This document shows, one piece after another, positions 47,612 through 57,137 of a stretch of 64,000 bases of DNA. This DNA comes from Mycolicibacterium alvei (GTDB taxonomy: Bacteria > Actinomycetota > Actinomycetes > Mycobacteriales > Mycobacteriaceae), in the NCBI RefSeq assembly GCF_010727325.1, contig NZ_AP022565.1, positions 1,054,001-1,118,000 of the forward strand, in the 5' to 3' direction. The translations under genes and the position numbers were made by a program. The notes under the pieces are model-generated. The model was not told the origin of the DNA. It made no database searches and saw only the letters and a program-made list of their open reading frames with translations. How positions within the stretch are numbered: position 1 is the first letter of the stretch; every line of letters begins with the position of its first letter.

Positions 47612-49114
47612 CTAGCCGTCGCCAGATTCTTCCGGTGGGACCAGGAGTTCTTCGGGGTGGAAGTGGTGGTTGAGGGTGTCTTGGCCGGTGTTCATCAGGG
47701 GTGGTGGATGCCAGTGGATGCGGCCGGTGTGTGGGTCGATGCTGGTGGTCCAGCCCAGTCCGATGAGGCGGTTGTCGGGTCCGCAGCTCAGGGCAAGGTC
47801 GGGGGCGTCGGTGTGTCCGCCGTGTTGCCAGTCGGCTTGAGCGTGGTGGACCTGGCAGTGGTCGGCCGGTGCGGTGCAGCCGGGGCGGGTGCAGCCGCGG
47901 TCGCGGTTGTAGAGCAGGAGCCGTTGGGCTTTGGTGGCCAGTCGGGTGGTGCGGGCCATGTAGAGCGGTTCGGCGGTGTGGTGCTCGTAGACGATCAGGT
48001 AGTGAAAGCTGTGCGATGCCAAGCGGAGGAGGTCTGTCATCGGCATCCGCAGGCCCGCCCCGGTGATGGCGATGCCGGCCCCGGCTTCCAGTTCGGCCAG
48101 GGTGGTGGAGACGACCACGGTGACCGGCAGGCCGCCGTGCTGGCCGAGTCGTTTGGACATCAGCAGTTCGCGCAGTGCCACTTTGAGTGCGTCGTGGTTG
48201 CGCTGGGCCTGGGTTCGGGTGTCGCGGCTCGCCGCCTCCCGCTGCGCTCGCTGACCTGGGGACTCGTCGGTAGCAGCCGGCTCAGGCTGGGGCTCGGGCT
48301 CGGGTTCGGCCTTTGCGTCTGGGGCGTCGGCGCCTGGGGCGTCGGGAGTGTCGAGCGGGTTGGGCGTGGGGTTGTGGACTGGTTGTTGGTCACCGGGGTT
48401 GTTGATGCCGGGTGCGCCCCACACGCCGGTGACAGTGGTCAGATATGCCGCTGTCTCGGGGTCGAGCCAGCCCTGGATATGAACCAGTCCGTCGGGATCT
48501 TGTTTGCCGACACGTAGTCCACGTAGGTGGGCGGCGACATCGGGTGAGTCGCCGTCTTGGTTGAGCAGATAGAGCAGTTTGTCCGCGGCGGCCTTGAGCG
48601 TTTCGGGGGTGTCGCGAGTGGCTGCGGCCACCAGGTCGGTTTCGATCTGGGCGAGTTCAGCGGGGCTCAGGTACTTTTCGGCTTTGGCGACGGTGTCGCC
48701 GATGATCGTGATGTGTTCAGTGTTGATCGCCCCGGACAGCAGCCCCTCGGCGCATGCGGGCAGTAGCGGTTCCAGCACCTCACCGCCGATGGCATAGCGC
48801 GGCCCGAGGTCGACGGCTGCGGCCACGCGGCGTGACGCTTCCTTGCCGCTGATCCGCATCCGGGTGGCCAGCACATCCTTCCAGGACTTGCCGCCGATCT
48901 CGTGCGGGGCGGCCTGAGCCATCAGGGCGGCTTGAATCCGGTGATCGATCATCGCCTGCGTGCGGGCCTGCTGCTCGCGCTGGGACTGCATCGCCAACAA
49001 CTCGGCGGTGTCGAACCCGGTGAAATCACTGTCAGCCAGCGCCGCGGTCGCGGCCAGGTGGCCGGCGAGTGCGGTCTGTACCGCGTCCCGGCTCTGCACC
49101 AACCCAACCTTCAT
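47612..49114 (-). CDS. DUF222/HNH endonuclease domain protein (13E12-repeat family)
   Basis: A 500-residue protein with an N-terminal DUF222 domain (about 1-240, e.g. RMRISGKEASRRVAAAVDLG), a Pro/Glu/Ala-rich linker (near 255-300) and a C-terminal HNH nuclease: RDRGCTRPGCTAPADHCQVH, then HHAQADWQHGG and LALSCGPDNRLIGLGW. The zinc cysteines and HNH histidines are present, so it should be active. M. tuberculosis has multiple related REP13E12 copies, some phage integration targets and SOS-controlled. The ATG at 49114 was chosen because the SOS box lies just upstream; the frame opens 23 codons further. Confidence 0.88.
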   Translation of the reverse strand: MKVGLVQSRDAVQTALAGHLAATAALADSDFTGFDTAELLAMQSQREQQARTQAMIDHRIQAALMAQAAPHEIGGKSWKDVLATRMRISGKEASRRVAAAVDLGPRYAIGGEVLEPLLPACAEGLLSGAINTEHITIIGDTVAKAEKYLSPAELAQIETDLVAAATRDTPETLKAAADKLLYLLNQDGDSPDVAAHLRGLRVGKQDPDGLVHIQGWLDPETAAYLTTVTGVWGAPGINNPGDQQPVHNPTPNPLDTPDAPGADAPDAKAEPEPEPQPEPAATDESPGQRAQREAASRDTRTQAQRNHDALKVALRELLMSKRLGQHGGLPVTVVVSTTLAELEAGAGIAITGAGLRMPMTDLLRLASHSFHYLIVYEHHTAEPLYMARTTRLATKAQRLLLYNRDRGCTRPGCTAPADHCQVHHAQADWQHGGHTDAPDLALSCGPDNRLIGLGWTTSIDPHTGRIHWHPPPLMNTGQDTLNHHFHPEELLVPPEESGDG

Positions 49115-49117
49115 GAT

Positions 49118-49133
49118 TCGAACACTAGTTCGA
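49118..49133. promoter_or_regulatory. SOS box (LexA operator) for the DUF222/HNH gene
   Basis: TCGAAC-ACTA-GTTCGA is a perfect match to the mycobacterial LexA consensus TCGAAC-N4-GTTCGA. It ends 3 bases before the ATG of the minus-strand DUF222 gene. LexA binding here would block initiation, so DNA damage should induce the gene. 13E12-family genes in M. tuberculosis carry comparable sites. Confidence 0.85.
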
Positions 49134-49228
49134 TATCCTGACAGAAGCGCCGAGTTTGGGACCCACGGGACCAAAGTGGCCAAAGTTTTTTGGCAGGAGC
49201 TCAGGCGGGTCTGCCTGGAACCTCGAAG

Positions 49229-49762
49229 CTATTGGGGAGAGCGGTAGTACTCCCGTTCCGATACTCCGGCCAGCGGCGCCAGATACACCCAAGGGATGGA
49301 TCCGACCAGCCGGTTGAGGGTGGCCACAGCGTCGTTGTAGTACTGGCGGGCGAACGCCAGCTTGTTCTCGGTGTCGGTCAGGTTCTCCTGCAGGTTCATG
49401 AAGTTGGCGGACGAATTGAGTTGCGGGTAGGACGATCCCAACGCCAGCATGCCGGTCAGCGCACTGTCCAGATCGTGTTCGGCGGCGCTGCGCTGCACCA
49501 CCGAGGCACCACCGGTCGCCGCGGCCAGGGCGGCCTGGGCCCCGCTGACCCGGCCGAGGACCGCCGTCTCGTGCGAGGCGAACGTTGCCACGGCCTGCAC
49601 GAGCGCCGGAATCAGTGCTGCCCGGCGGGTCAACTCGACGTCGATGCCACCGAGCGCCTCGGCGACCCGCACGTCCGCCGCCCGCAGTTTGTTGTAGCCC
49701 ACGACGAAGCCCACCAGTACCGCCACCGCGAGTACCAGCACCACGATCAACAGCAGTCTCAC
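49229..49762 (-). CDS. LemA-family membrane protein
   Basis: A 177-residue LemA protein. An N-terminal anchor (LLLIVVLVLAVAVLVGFVVG) is followed by the signature YNKLRAADVRVAEALGGIDV and helical repeats typical of LemA (TRRAALIPALVQAVATFASH, then LQENLTDTENKLAFARQYYN). The GTG at 49762 overlaps the DUF2207 stop (GTGA). LemA genes are often linked to TPM or DUF2207 proteins; molecular function is unsettled. Confidence 0.9.
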   Translation of the reverse strand: MRLLLIVVLVLAVAVLVGFVVGYNKLRAADVRVAEALGGIDVELTRRAALIPALVQAVATFASHETAVLGRVSGAQAALAAATGGASVVQRSAAEHDLDSALTGMLALGSSYPQLNSSANFMNLQENLTDTENKLAFARQYYNDAVATLNRLVGSIPWVYLAPLAGVSEREYYRSPQ

Positions 49763-51570
49763 CACGAGCCTCCCCCTCCTCCTCCGCCACCCCCACCGCC
49801 TCCACCGGACGACGATGATCCGCCGCTCGACGACGAGGAGGACGACTGCGAGGCGGTGTACGCCCCGATCGACGACGATAGTGCCGATTCGAAACTGTCG
49901 AAGTCCGCGCCCCCGGATCCGCCGGTGAAACCGTGGCTGCTGTCCGACGATGACGACGAGTTGTACCAGTTTGGTTGGGGTGCAGCGGCCCCCACGGTGT
50001 CCTGATACTTCTTGGCCCACAGTGCGGCGGTACCGCCGGCCACCGCGAACGGAATATAGGCCAGGTAGAGGTCTTTGCGGGCAGCGAAGTCGAACCTGGT
50101 CTCGGCCGAGTCAGTGGACAACAGCCGGTGGAAACCCTCGGCCCGCGACCACAATTCGCGACCGGCCGGGGTCCGACGGGTCCCCACACCGCCCTTCCAC
50201 GAACTTACGGAGAACACGAAGAACGCCGCGAACGGCAACCCCCACAAAGTGATACCGAACCAGAGGAAGAAGCCGGCCAGCGTGGCGAAGAACGCCGCGA
50301 CATTGGCGACCCGGATCCACAGTTCCTTGCGACGCTTGACCATGAAGCCGCCGTCGAGGGCCCATTTGCGCACCGCGACAACCATGTCGGCCTTGGCCTT
50401 GCTCAGCTTCTTGCCCGATGCCGCGGTGTCCTTGGCGGAGAACTCGGCCCCCACCGACATCACCTTGAGCGCCGCGCCCACGGCGATGCCGACCGGATCG
50501 ACTTCGGCCCAATGCGCCGGCTTCGCCCGACCTTTGATCTTCCAGTGGTTGTCGCTGACCTGCCGCAACTCCACGAGCTCTCGCTCGGCCAGGTGGAACA
50601 GGGTGGCGCTCAGCCCATTCTTGGGGACGGTCTCGGTGCGGATGTACTCGGTCTGCACCGGCCCGAGCCCCTCCGGCGGGGCGTACTGCACCGGAAATCC
50701 CGGTGCCGGTTCGACGGTCGTGCGGGTCCAGAGGTAGGCGAGCAGCCCCATGCCGACGCTCAGCAGGGCGATCCACAACAGTGCGCTCACCGATCGGCCG
50801 AGGATCCGGTCCCACGTGTACGGCCAGGGCAGGGTCACCTGAGGCGGTGTCGCCACGTCGATTCCGGCGCGCAGCGTCACCGGTGTGTGCGGCTCCAGGT
50901 CGGTCGCCACCAGTCGTACGGTGTTGCCTTCGGTGCGCAGATCCGTGCAGGCGCTCCCGACACCGAATCCGACACTGCATCCGGCGCCGGTCAACCCGGC
51001 CGGCAGAGTGACCGAAATATCGGCCCGCTCGATCGTGTTGTTCCAGGCCGGTGCGACGACATTCCAGTAGAAGGCCGACTGGGCATCGGGGCTACCGATG
51101 TTCGAGGCGAACTCACGCCCGGCACCGACACCGCCCGGATCGAGGACACCGTCGATCGTGTAGCGGATCTCGAAGACGTGGCTGCCCCAGTCGAGAGTGG
51201 AGTCCGGGTCTCCGATCTTGGCCACCCGGAAGCGTTTTCCGTTCTCCCACAGCAGTTGATAGGTCATCGGTGACCCATCCATCGTGATCGAGGTGATCTC
51301 GGGTACCTGCCGGAGCCGGGAGTTGTTCTGATTTGCCACGTCCCAGTACCGAAAGATGCCGTGTCGCCCGCTGGGGAAATTGCCGGTGACGGTTTCGACG
51401 GCGACCATGCGCCCGGTGCCGTCCACGGTGAAATCAGCACGGTAGTCGGTGATCACCACCGGATCGGCCGGGCCGGGGCCCGATGAAGACCCGCCGGTGA
51501 ACACCAGCGGCCACAGCAGACCAAAGGCGATGAGCGCCAACGCGAACAACCACGACCACACCCGGCGCAT
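49759..51570 (-). CDS. DUF2207 membrane protein with Ser/Gly-rich tail
   Basis: A 603-residue protein: signal/anchor helix (SWLFALALIAFGLLWPLVF), large extracytoplasmic domain (about 40-270, VITDYRADFTVDGTGRMVAV), and a central helix (VSALLWIALLSVGMGLLAYL). Next come a cytosolic winged-helix-like part, two helices, and a C-terminal tract dominated by serine then a run of 13 glycines ending in SW. AGGAGG precedes the ATG at 51570. DUF2207 proteins are of unknown function. The tail is G+C-rich and may vary in length between strains. Confidence 0.9.
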   Translation of the reverse strand: MRRVWSWLFALALIAFGLLWPLVFTGGSSSGPGPADPVVITDYRADFTVDGTGRMVAVETVTGNFPSGRHGIFRYWDVANQNNSRLRQVPEITSITMDGSPMTYQLLWENGKRFRVAKIGDPDSTLDWGSHVFEIRYTIDGVLDPGGVGAGREFASNIGSPDAQSAFYWNVVAPAWNNTIERADISVTLPAGLTGAGCSVGFGVGSACTDLRTEGNTVRLVATDLEPHTPVTLRAGIDVATPPQVTLPWPYTWDRILGRSVSALLWIALLSVGMGLLAYLWTRTTVEPAPGFPVQYAPPEGLGPVQTEYIRTETVPKNGLSATLFHLAERELVELRQVSDNHWKIKGRAKPAHWAEVDPVGIAVGAALKVMSVGAEFSAKDTAASGKKLSKAKADMVVAVRKWALDGGFMVKRRKELWIRVANVAAFFATLAGFFLWFGITLWGLPFAAFFVFSVSSWKGGVGTRRTPAGRELWSRAEGFHRLLSTDSAETRFDFAARKDLYLAYIPFAVAGGTAALWAKKYQDTVGAAAPQPNWYNSSSSSDSSHGFTGGSGGADFDSFESALSSSIGAYTASQSSSSSSSGGSSSSGGGGGGGGGGGGGSW

Positions 51571-51618
51571 GGCAGCCTCCTGGTTCGGCACTCACCGACA
51601 ACGGGTGAAGTATCCGCC

Positions 51619-53619
51619 TTACCCTATGTGCAGAGGGTCGATTTGGATGCGACATGGTTGCTGATCCTTGCGGGCGCTGAGCACCGCGGTGGCCCGGCGT
51701 AGTGCCGCCGCCATCTCCAGGCCCCCGTCGCGCGGAACCCGGACCAGCATCCGGCTCACCTCGGCGTCGGCGTCCAGGCCGGGCGGGCGACGCGCACCGG
51801 TCGGCAGATCCACCGGCCCGAGGATTTCCGCGGACTCGGGCAATTGGGCGGTGTCGAGCAGGGCCGCGGTCGCCGTCGTCGTGCCGTCGATGGCCGCCAT
51901 GTGCACAGCCGGCGGCAGGCCCACCTCACCGCGACCGTCGAGCTCGGCATCGGCATGCCCCACCGGATCCCACCGGATCAGCGCCTGCACGGTGGCGATC
52001 GCCGACTCGGCGACCACGGCCACCACGCCGCCGTCGGTGCGCGGTCGCACCAGGGCCGCCGCAGCCATCCACCGGCGCATCGTGTCCTCGGCGGCCCGCA
52101 GATCCTGCCGGCCCAGCAGTGCCCACGCGTCGAGTAGCAGGGCTGCGCCGTAGCCGCCTTCGGCGATCGGCTCCGCGCCGGGCGTGCAGACCACCAGGGC
52201 CGGCCCATCCCCCACCGCACTGACCATGGCGTCGCCGCCCGAGGTGATCACCGAGGTACCGGCAAAGGCCCGCCCCAACTCTTCCGCGGTGCGTCGGGCC
52301 CCCACCACGACCGCCCGCACCGCATCCGAACCGCAACGCGCACAACGCAATGCGGGCTCGGCCCGGCCACACCACCGACACTCCGCGGCCGCACCGCCCC
52401 GGTCCGGCAGGGCCAGCGGGCCCGTGCAATGCCGACAGCGCGTCACCGCACGGCACCGAGCACAAGCCAACGCGGGCACGTATCCGCGTCGTGGAACCTG
52501 GATGAGCACGGGGTGCTGCGCCTGCAGCGCCGAGCGGGCCGCCTGCAGCGCCATGGACGGCAGTCGGGCGGTGTGGGCGGCCGGATCACGCTCCTGGGCG
52601 TAGCCGCTGTCCTCCAACGCGACCACCCTCGGCGCAGCGTCCCTGACCACCGCCCGGGTCGCCACCACGTCGTGGGCCCAGCGGGTGCGTACCAGCGCCT
52701 GCGCCTCGGCGGTGCGCGCGTAACCGCCGATGATGGCGGCGCAGCGCAACTGGTGGGCGCGCAGCATGGCGACCTCACGGGCGTGCGGATAGGGCGCGCG
52801 CGGCTCGGCGAGGTTGTCGTCACCGTCGTCCCACACCAGGACCAACCCGAGGTTGGCCACCGGGGCGAACACCGCGCTGCGGGTGCCGATCACCACCTGG
52901 GCCTGTCCCCGCAGCGCCGCCAGCCAGCGGCGGTACCGAGCCGACGGGCCCAAACCGGCCGACAACGCGACCACCCGCGACGCGGGCACCCGTTTGATCG
53001 CCGCGGCGTGGAGCGCGTCGACGTCGCGCTGGTCGGGCAGCACGGCCACCACGCCCAGCCCGGCGTTCACCGCGACAGCGGCCGCCTCAGCCAGCCGCCG
53101 TGCCCAGTCCTCCCCGGGCAGTGCCTGCCACACCGCCCGCGCCGCCCGGCCCTCACCGACCGCGGTCAGGAACTGTTCACCGCGGCCATAGCGGGCCCAG
53201 GCACCGGTGTCGACAGGGGCAACCGGCACCAGCTCGGGTTCCTCCGGGGTCTGCTTCTCGACCCTGGCGTGGCGCGGCGGCACCGCCAGGCGCAGGACGT
53301 CCGCACGTGTCCCGGCGTAGCGGGCGGCGACGGCGTCGACGAGCCGCCGGACCTCGGGGGTGAGCACCGGCTCAGGTGAGACGACGCGGTCGAGCCAGCC
53401 GAGCTTGCCGGTGTGGTCGGTGTCGGAGCGTCGCTCCAACAGATATGCGTCGACCAGCCTGCCGTTGAACCGCACCCGGACCCGCACACCGGGCTGGGCG
53501 TCGTCGGACTGTTCTTCCGACACCAGGTAGTCGAACTCCCGGTCCAGGTGCGGCACTGTCAGCAGAGGAAGCACCCGCGCGATGGGCTCATGATCTGCGG
53601 CGCGGCGGGTGATGGTCAC
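51619..53619 (-). CDS. priA: PriA-like primosomal protein, ATPase-defective
   Basis: A 666-residue PriA homologue (Rv1402 position). The N-terminal DNA-binding domain ([31 protein letters not shown]) is intact, and the eight zinc cysteines of the insert are present ([13 protein letters not shown] and [16 protein letters not shown]). The helicase core is degenerate: the Walker A loop GxTGSGKT is replaced by LPGEDWARR, and the DEEH box by WDDGDDN. It probably acts as a replisome-restart scaffold without unwinding, as proposed for other actinobacterial PriA. It starts with GTG, overlapping the upstream gene by 4 bases. Confidence 0.92.
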   Translation of the reverse strand: MTITRRAADHEPIARVLPLLTVPHLDREFDYLVSEEQSDDAQPGVRVRVRFNGRLVDAYLLERRSDTDHTGKLGWLDRVVSPEPVLTPEVRRLVDAVAARYAGTRADVLRLAVPPRHARVEKQTPEEPELVPVAPVDTGAWARYGRGEQFLTAVGEGRAARAVWQALPGEDWARRLAEAAAVAVNAGLGVVAVLPDQRDVDALHAAAIKRVPASRVVALSAGLGPSARYRRWLAALRGQAQVVIGTRSAVFAPVANLGLVLVWDDGDDNLAEPRAPYPHAREVAMLRAHQLRCAAIIGGYARTAEAQALVRTRWAHDVVATRAVVRDAAPRVVALEDSGYAQERDPAAHTARLPSMALQAARSALQAQHPVLIQVPRRGYVPALACARCRAVTRCRHCTGPLALPDRGGAAAECRWCGRAEPALRCARCGSDAVRAVVVGARRTAEELGRAFAGTSVITSGGDAMVSAVGDGPALVVCTPGAEPIAEGGYGAALLLDAWALLGRQDLRAAEDTMRRWMAAAALVRPRTDGGVVAVVAESAIATVQALIRWDPVGHADAELDGRGEVGLPPAVHMAAIDGTTTATAALLDTAQLPESAEILGPVDLPTGARRPPGLDADAEVSRMLVRVPRDGGLEMAAALRRATAVLSARKDQQPCRIQIDPLHIG

Positions 53620-54308
53620 TGGCCAGGTTTAGCAGACGGCCGTGACGATCGGCCGAAGAACAGACCGGCCGTGATCAGCACCAGTGACGCCGCATAGCCC
53701 CACCAGATCGGGACAGCGAGCAATTGGTCGCCACGGACGAACTGGCTGATGCCGATCATCGCGTCCGACACCGCGAAGCACACGGCCCCGAGCGCGGTCC
53801 ACGGCGTGGGCAGCCGCGCCAGCAGCGCCGCGCACACCATCGCGCCGAGCACCGCGATGTAGGCGACCACCGGAATGGCCATCCCCTGTTCGACGAGCCG
53901 AGGCCAGAACCAGGTCAGCAGCGCCACACAGGCCAGCACGGTGAGTGCGACGGCGATCAGCCGCGGTGTCGAACGTCGCGCCAGCGGCACCAGCGCGCCG
54001 AGAAAGCACAGATGCGCGACCAGGAAGGCGGCCAACCCCAGCACGAACGACGGCTCCCACCACGGGATCGCGAGCAGGAAGTCGCCGAGTGCCGAGAACA
54101 CCAGCGCACCGACGAGCCAGCGCCGTTCCCGCACGATCGGATGCGCGCACGCCGCCGCGGCCAGCAGGACCGCGGCGAGCGCCTTCACCGCAGGTTGGAG
54201 GGTGAACTGACCGGTCAGATCGGCGCCCGTGGGCAACCGCGTCGCCGTGACGATCAGGAACACCCCGTAGCCCGCCGCGACGACCGCGGCCGCCACCCAC
54301 AACCACAC
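53616..54308 (-). CDS. YhhN/TMEM86-family lysoplasmalogenase-like membrane protein
   Basis: A 230-residue membrane protein with about eight helices. The YhhN family signature includes [34 protein letters not shown] and [17 protein letters not shown], with acidic residues in the membrane. Mammalian TMEM86 members hydrolyse lysoplasmalogens; bacterial activity is not established. Rv1401 is the counterpart. The GTG at 54308 was chosen; the frame extends upstream through the divergent esterase start. It is followed by priA. Confidence 0.83.
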   Translation of the reverse strand: MWLWVAAAVVAAGYGVFLIVTATRLPTGADLTGQFTLQPAVKALAAVLLAAAACAHPIVRERRWLVGALVFSALGDFLLAIPWWEPSFVLGLAAFLVAHLCFLGALVPLARRSTPRLIAVALTVLACVALLTWFWPRLVEQGMAIPVVAYIAVLGAMVCAALLARLPTPWTALGAVCFAVSDAMIGISQFVRGDQLLAVPIWWGYAASLVLITAGLFFGRSSRPSAKPGQ

Positions 54309-54336
54309 GGTGACGCGGTGTGCGTACGGTTGCGGA

Positions 54337-55284
54337 ATGTCCGTTGCTGACGCGTTACCAGCTGTTGATCCCATCCTGCAGAAGGTACTGGAGGCGGTGC
54401 CGTTCCAACTGTCGACCGACATAGGTGTCGAAGAGGCCCGCCGCCAGTTCAGTGAGATTCCGCGGTTGCCGGTCCATCCCGACGTGAAGACCGAGGACCG
54501 CGAGGTCCCCGGGCCGGCCGGCCCGGTCCCGGTTCGGGTGTACCGGCCACCGGCCGCAGACGGCGCGACTCTGCCGGTGGTGGTGTTCATCCACGGCGGC
54601 GGCTGGGCGCTGGGTGACCTGGACAGTTACGACGGCACCGCGCGCCAGCACGCGGTGGCCGCCGACGCGGTCGTGGTGTCGGTGGACTACCGACTGGCCC
54701 CCGAGCATCCGTATCCCGCCGCGGTCGACGACGCGTGGGCCGTGACGCAGTGGGTGGCCGCCAACGCCGCAGAACTGGGTGTCGACGCCGACCGGATGGC
54801 CGTCGCCGGGGATTCGGCGGGTGGCAACCTCAGCGCCGTCGTGGCGCAGTTGGCCCGAGACGCCGGCGCTCCCCCGCTACGCTTCCAGCTGCTCTGGTAC
54901 CCGGCGACCACGTGGGACACCAGCCTGCCGTCGTTCACCGAGAACGCCGCGGCGCCGATCCTGGGTCTCGACGCCGTCGAGGGGTTCTCCCGCTGGTATG
55001 CCGGGCATGTGGATCTGTCCGATCCGCCGGCCACACTGGTGCCGGCCCGCGCGGCGGACCTGTCCGGCCTCGCACCGGCCTACGTCGCCGTAGCCGGGCA
55101 CGACCCGTTGCGCGACGACGGCATCCGTTACGCCGAGCTGCTGGCTGCCGCAGGCGTTCCGGCGCAGCTGGACAATGCCGAGACCCTGGTCCACGGCTAC
55201 GTCGGCTATGTCGGTGTGGTTCCGGCCGCCACCGAGGCGTTCGATCGGGCGATGGCCGCGCTGCGGGCGGCCCTTCACGACTGA
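54337..55284 (+). CDS. Alpha/beta-hydrolase esterase, hormone-sensitive-lipase family
   Basis: A 315-residue HSL-type esterase matching the LipH/LipI (Rv1399c/Rv1400c) neighbourhood. The oxyanion motif HGGGW is at residues 86-90 and the nucleophile motif GDSAGG has Ser160. The acid is in GHDPLRDDG and the histidine in [10 protein letters not shown]. It should hydrolyse short-chain carboxylic esters; there is no signal peptide. The ATG at 54337 lies 28 bases from the divergent YhhN-type gene, so promoters overlap. M. tuberculosis has two adjacent paralogues here; only one is present. Confidence 0.92.
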   Translation: MSVADALPAVDPILQKVLEAVPFQLSTDIGVEEARRQFSEIPRLPVHPDVKTEDREVPGPAGPVPVRVYRPPAADGATLPVVVFIHGGGWALGDLDSYDGTARQHAVAADAVVVSVDYRLAPEHPYPAAVDDAWAVTQWVAANAAELGVDADRMAVAGDSAGGNLSAVVAQLARDAGAPPLRFQLLWYPATTWDTSLPSFTENAAAPILGLDAVEGFSRWYAGHVDLSDPPATLVPARAADLSGLAPAYVAVAGHDPLRDDGIRYAELLAAAGVPAQLDNAETLVHGYVGYVGVVPAATEAFDRAMAALRAALHD

Positions 55285-55826
55285 CTGTTTTTGCTGGGCC
55301 ACAACGACATTCGACGGATAATCCCGTCGCGGAGCCCCAGGGTGTGGAACAGCACCGCGCAGATGTGTGCGGTGAACGTCGCGAACAGCAGGTAGGCGGC
55401 GACGGTGTGGGCGGTGCGCAGCGCTGCATAGAGGGTGATGTTGTGCGGGGCGATCGCCGGAAGGTGCAGCGCCCCGGCCAAGACGACCGGCGACTGTGCT
55501 GCCGACAGCATGGCCCACCCGATCAGGGGCTGCACCAAAAGCAGTGCGTACAGCAGATATTCGGAGTAGCTGGCAATGCGACGCTCCAGCGGGCTCATGG
55601 TCGCCAGGAACGGTGGGAGTCGGCGGGTGAGCCGGTTGGCCAACCGCACGACCGCGAACACCAGGATCGCGATCCCCAGCGGCCGGTGGATCGCGAGTAA
55701 CAGCGGGTAGTAACTGAGCGCTGCGATCATGGTGACACCGATGAAGAACTGGGCGATCACCATGACGGCCATGGACCAGTGCAGCAGTCGCGCCGCCAGG
55801 TTGAACTGTTCCGTTTCGGTGGTCAC
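55275..55826 (-). CDS. Cytochrome b561-type membrane protein
   Basis: A 183-residue CybB-like protein with four helices and conserved heme histidines (LLHWSMAVMVIAQFF, AIHRPLGIAILVF, RTAHTVAAYLLFATFTAHI). The GTG at 55826 overlaps the peroxidase stop by 4 bases. Such proteins pass electrons from quinol across the membrane. The pairing with an exported catalase-like peroxidase is recurrent in bacteria. The 3' end overlaps the convergent esterase by 10 bases. Confidence 0.9.
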   Translation of the reverse strand: MTTETEQFNLAARLLHWSMAVMVIAQFFIGVTMIAALSYYPLLLAIHRPLGIAILVFAVVRLANRLTRRLPPFLATMSPLERRIASYSEYLLYALLLVQPLIGWAMLSAAQSPVVLAGALHLPAIAPHNITLYAALRTAHTVAAYLLFATFTAHICAVLFHTLGLRDGIIRRMSLWPSKNSQS

Positions 55827-56962
55827 TGCGCACCACCGGGAACGACGACTGCGCTGGGCGACTTGGGTTCTCGGGCCCTCCGGTTGAACGAGCGGGCATA
55901 GACCGCCGATCGCGCAGCCAGCACCGGATCGTCGGAAGCGGCCAGCCCGTCGGGCAGCACCAGTGGGTCGAAGTTGATGTCGCGGGCGTTTCCGACAGCC
56001 TCGGTGTGGACGCCGTCGAGGGTGATGGTGCCCGCCTCGATTGTCGGTCGGTTCGCCGGCCACGGCAGTGTCGGGTCATCGGTGGGGTCGCCGGGATCGG
56101 CCAGGGTGAGGATCAGTTTCCAGCTGACCGGTCCGCGTTCGACCGTGTCGATGAGGGCGTCGAAGAGAACGTTCTCGCCGTTGCCATGCGTCTGCTCGGC
56201 GGGCCGATCCGATGCCATCGGCACGGCCGCCCAACGGATGGCCGTCGTCTCACCCTGGGCATTGGTGGCTCGAAAAGCGTTGAGACTGCGGTACGTACTG
56301 TCGGCGAATCCTGCGCTCGGCGGAGCCGCCTTGATGATCTTCATCGCCGCCGCGGTTTCCGGATGGGCGGCCAGGAACGCCGCCATCGCCGACGGGTCCG
56401 GCTTGCCCGTCTGCACCTGGGGCCGGGAAGCCAGCATGCGCTCGAAGAAGCCCTGCGGCGCACTGTCCGTGAACACCGGGAGGTTGATCATTGCGGTGCG
56501 CCACTGCTCGCCGTCGGGAAGCAGGAACATCAGGCCCAGCCCTCTGACCGTGTCGGGTTTATCGGGTTGATCGGGCAGCCCACCGGACAGCGAGAACCGT
56601 CCGACGACGGGCATCGTGCCGGGTCTGAACACCGCGGCCTTGCTCACCTCGGCACCGGCACCGGTGCTGGTGAACGTCCCGGTGGCGGCCAGGCCCTTGG
56701 CGTGGTTGCGCCGGAATCCGTCGTGACGGCCGGCGATCTGTTCGAAGCGGTCGGCGAAATCGGCCGGAGTCAGCGCGTCGGGCCGCAGCCAGCCCGCCGC
56801 CTCGGCCAGGCCGCCCACGCCGACGGCGACAACTCCGCCGACCGCGGCCAAACCGAGCAGCGCACCTCGGCGACTGAGCACCGATCCGAAATCCGGGGAT
56901 GGGGATGGCGTTACGACCTCCCCCTGGTCATTTGCCATCGAGGAGTCATCGTCGGATGCCAT
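55823..56962 (-). CDS. Exported catalase-family peroxidase (SrpA/KatE-like mini-catalase)
   Basis: A 379-residue heme peroxidase of the catalase fold, shorter than true catalases. The distal histidine is His87 in RNHAKGLAATGTF, and the proximal tyrosine is Tyr355 in VYARSFNRR. The N-terminus has a Tat-like twin arginine (LSRRGALLGLA, about 29-39) then a long hydrophobic segment, implying export with cofactor. The ATG at 56962 has GGAAAGG about 15 bases upstream; a second ATG lies 8 codons in. Mini-catalases usually do peroxidase rather than catalase chemistry. The b561 gene follows. Confidence 0.9.
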   Translation of the reverse strand: MASDDDSSMANDQGEVVTPSPSPDFGSVLSRRGALLGLAAVGGVVAVGVGGLAEAAGWLRPDALTPADFADRFEQIAGRHDGFRRNHAKGLAATGTFTSTGAGAEVSKAAVFRPGTMPVVGRFSLSGGLPDQPDKPDTVRGLGLMFLLPDGEQWRTAMINLPVFTDSAPQGFFERMLASRPQVQTGKPDPSAMAAFLAAHPETAAAMKIIKAAPPSAGFADSTYRSLNAFRATNAQGETTAIRWAAVPMASDRPAEQTHGNGENVLFDALIDTVERGPVSWKLILTLADPGDPTDDPTLPWPANRPTIEAGTITLDGVHTEAVGNARDINFDPLVLPDGLAASDDPVLAARSAVYARSFNRRAREPKSPSAVVVPGGAQ

Positions 56963-57137
56963 CGTGGTTGTGTCCCTTTCCTGCGCCGGCCTCACCCCAG
57001 TGTGAACGGATTGCAGTTCGCCGCGGTTCAACTGGCAGGCGTGTCTGCGAGAAACGCGCTCGGCGGGACTTTCTCAATCCTGGTCACTCGGTGGAGCTGG
57101 GGGTTACGTTGATCTGACGCAACCGGGAGGTGGCCCG

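Noticed and set aside
47084..48517. A 477-codon plus-strand frame across the fmt start, a 204-base spacer and the DUF222 gene
   Set aside because: Antisense to two recognisable genes; repetitive Val/Gly composition. The 47408-47611 spacer shows no gene.
49759..49850. Glycine-rich tail suggesting a PE_PGRS gene
   Set aside because: The protein is DUF2207 with no PE domain; the tract is a short terminal tail.
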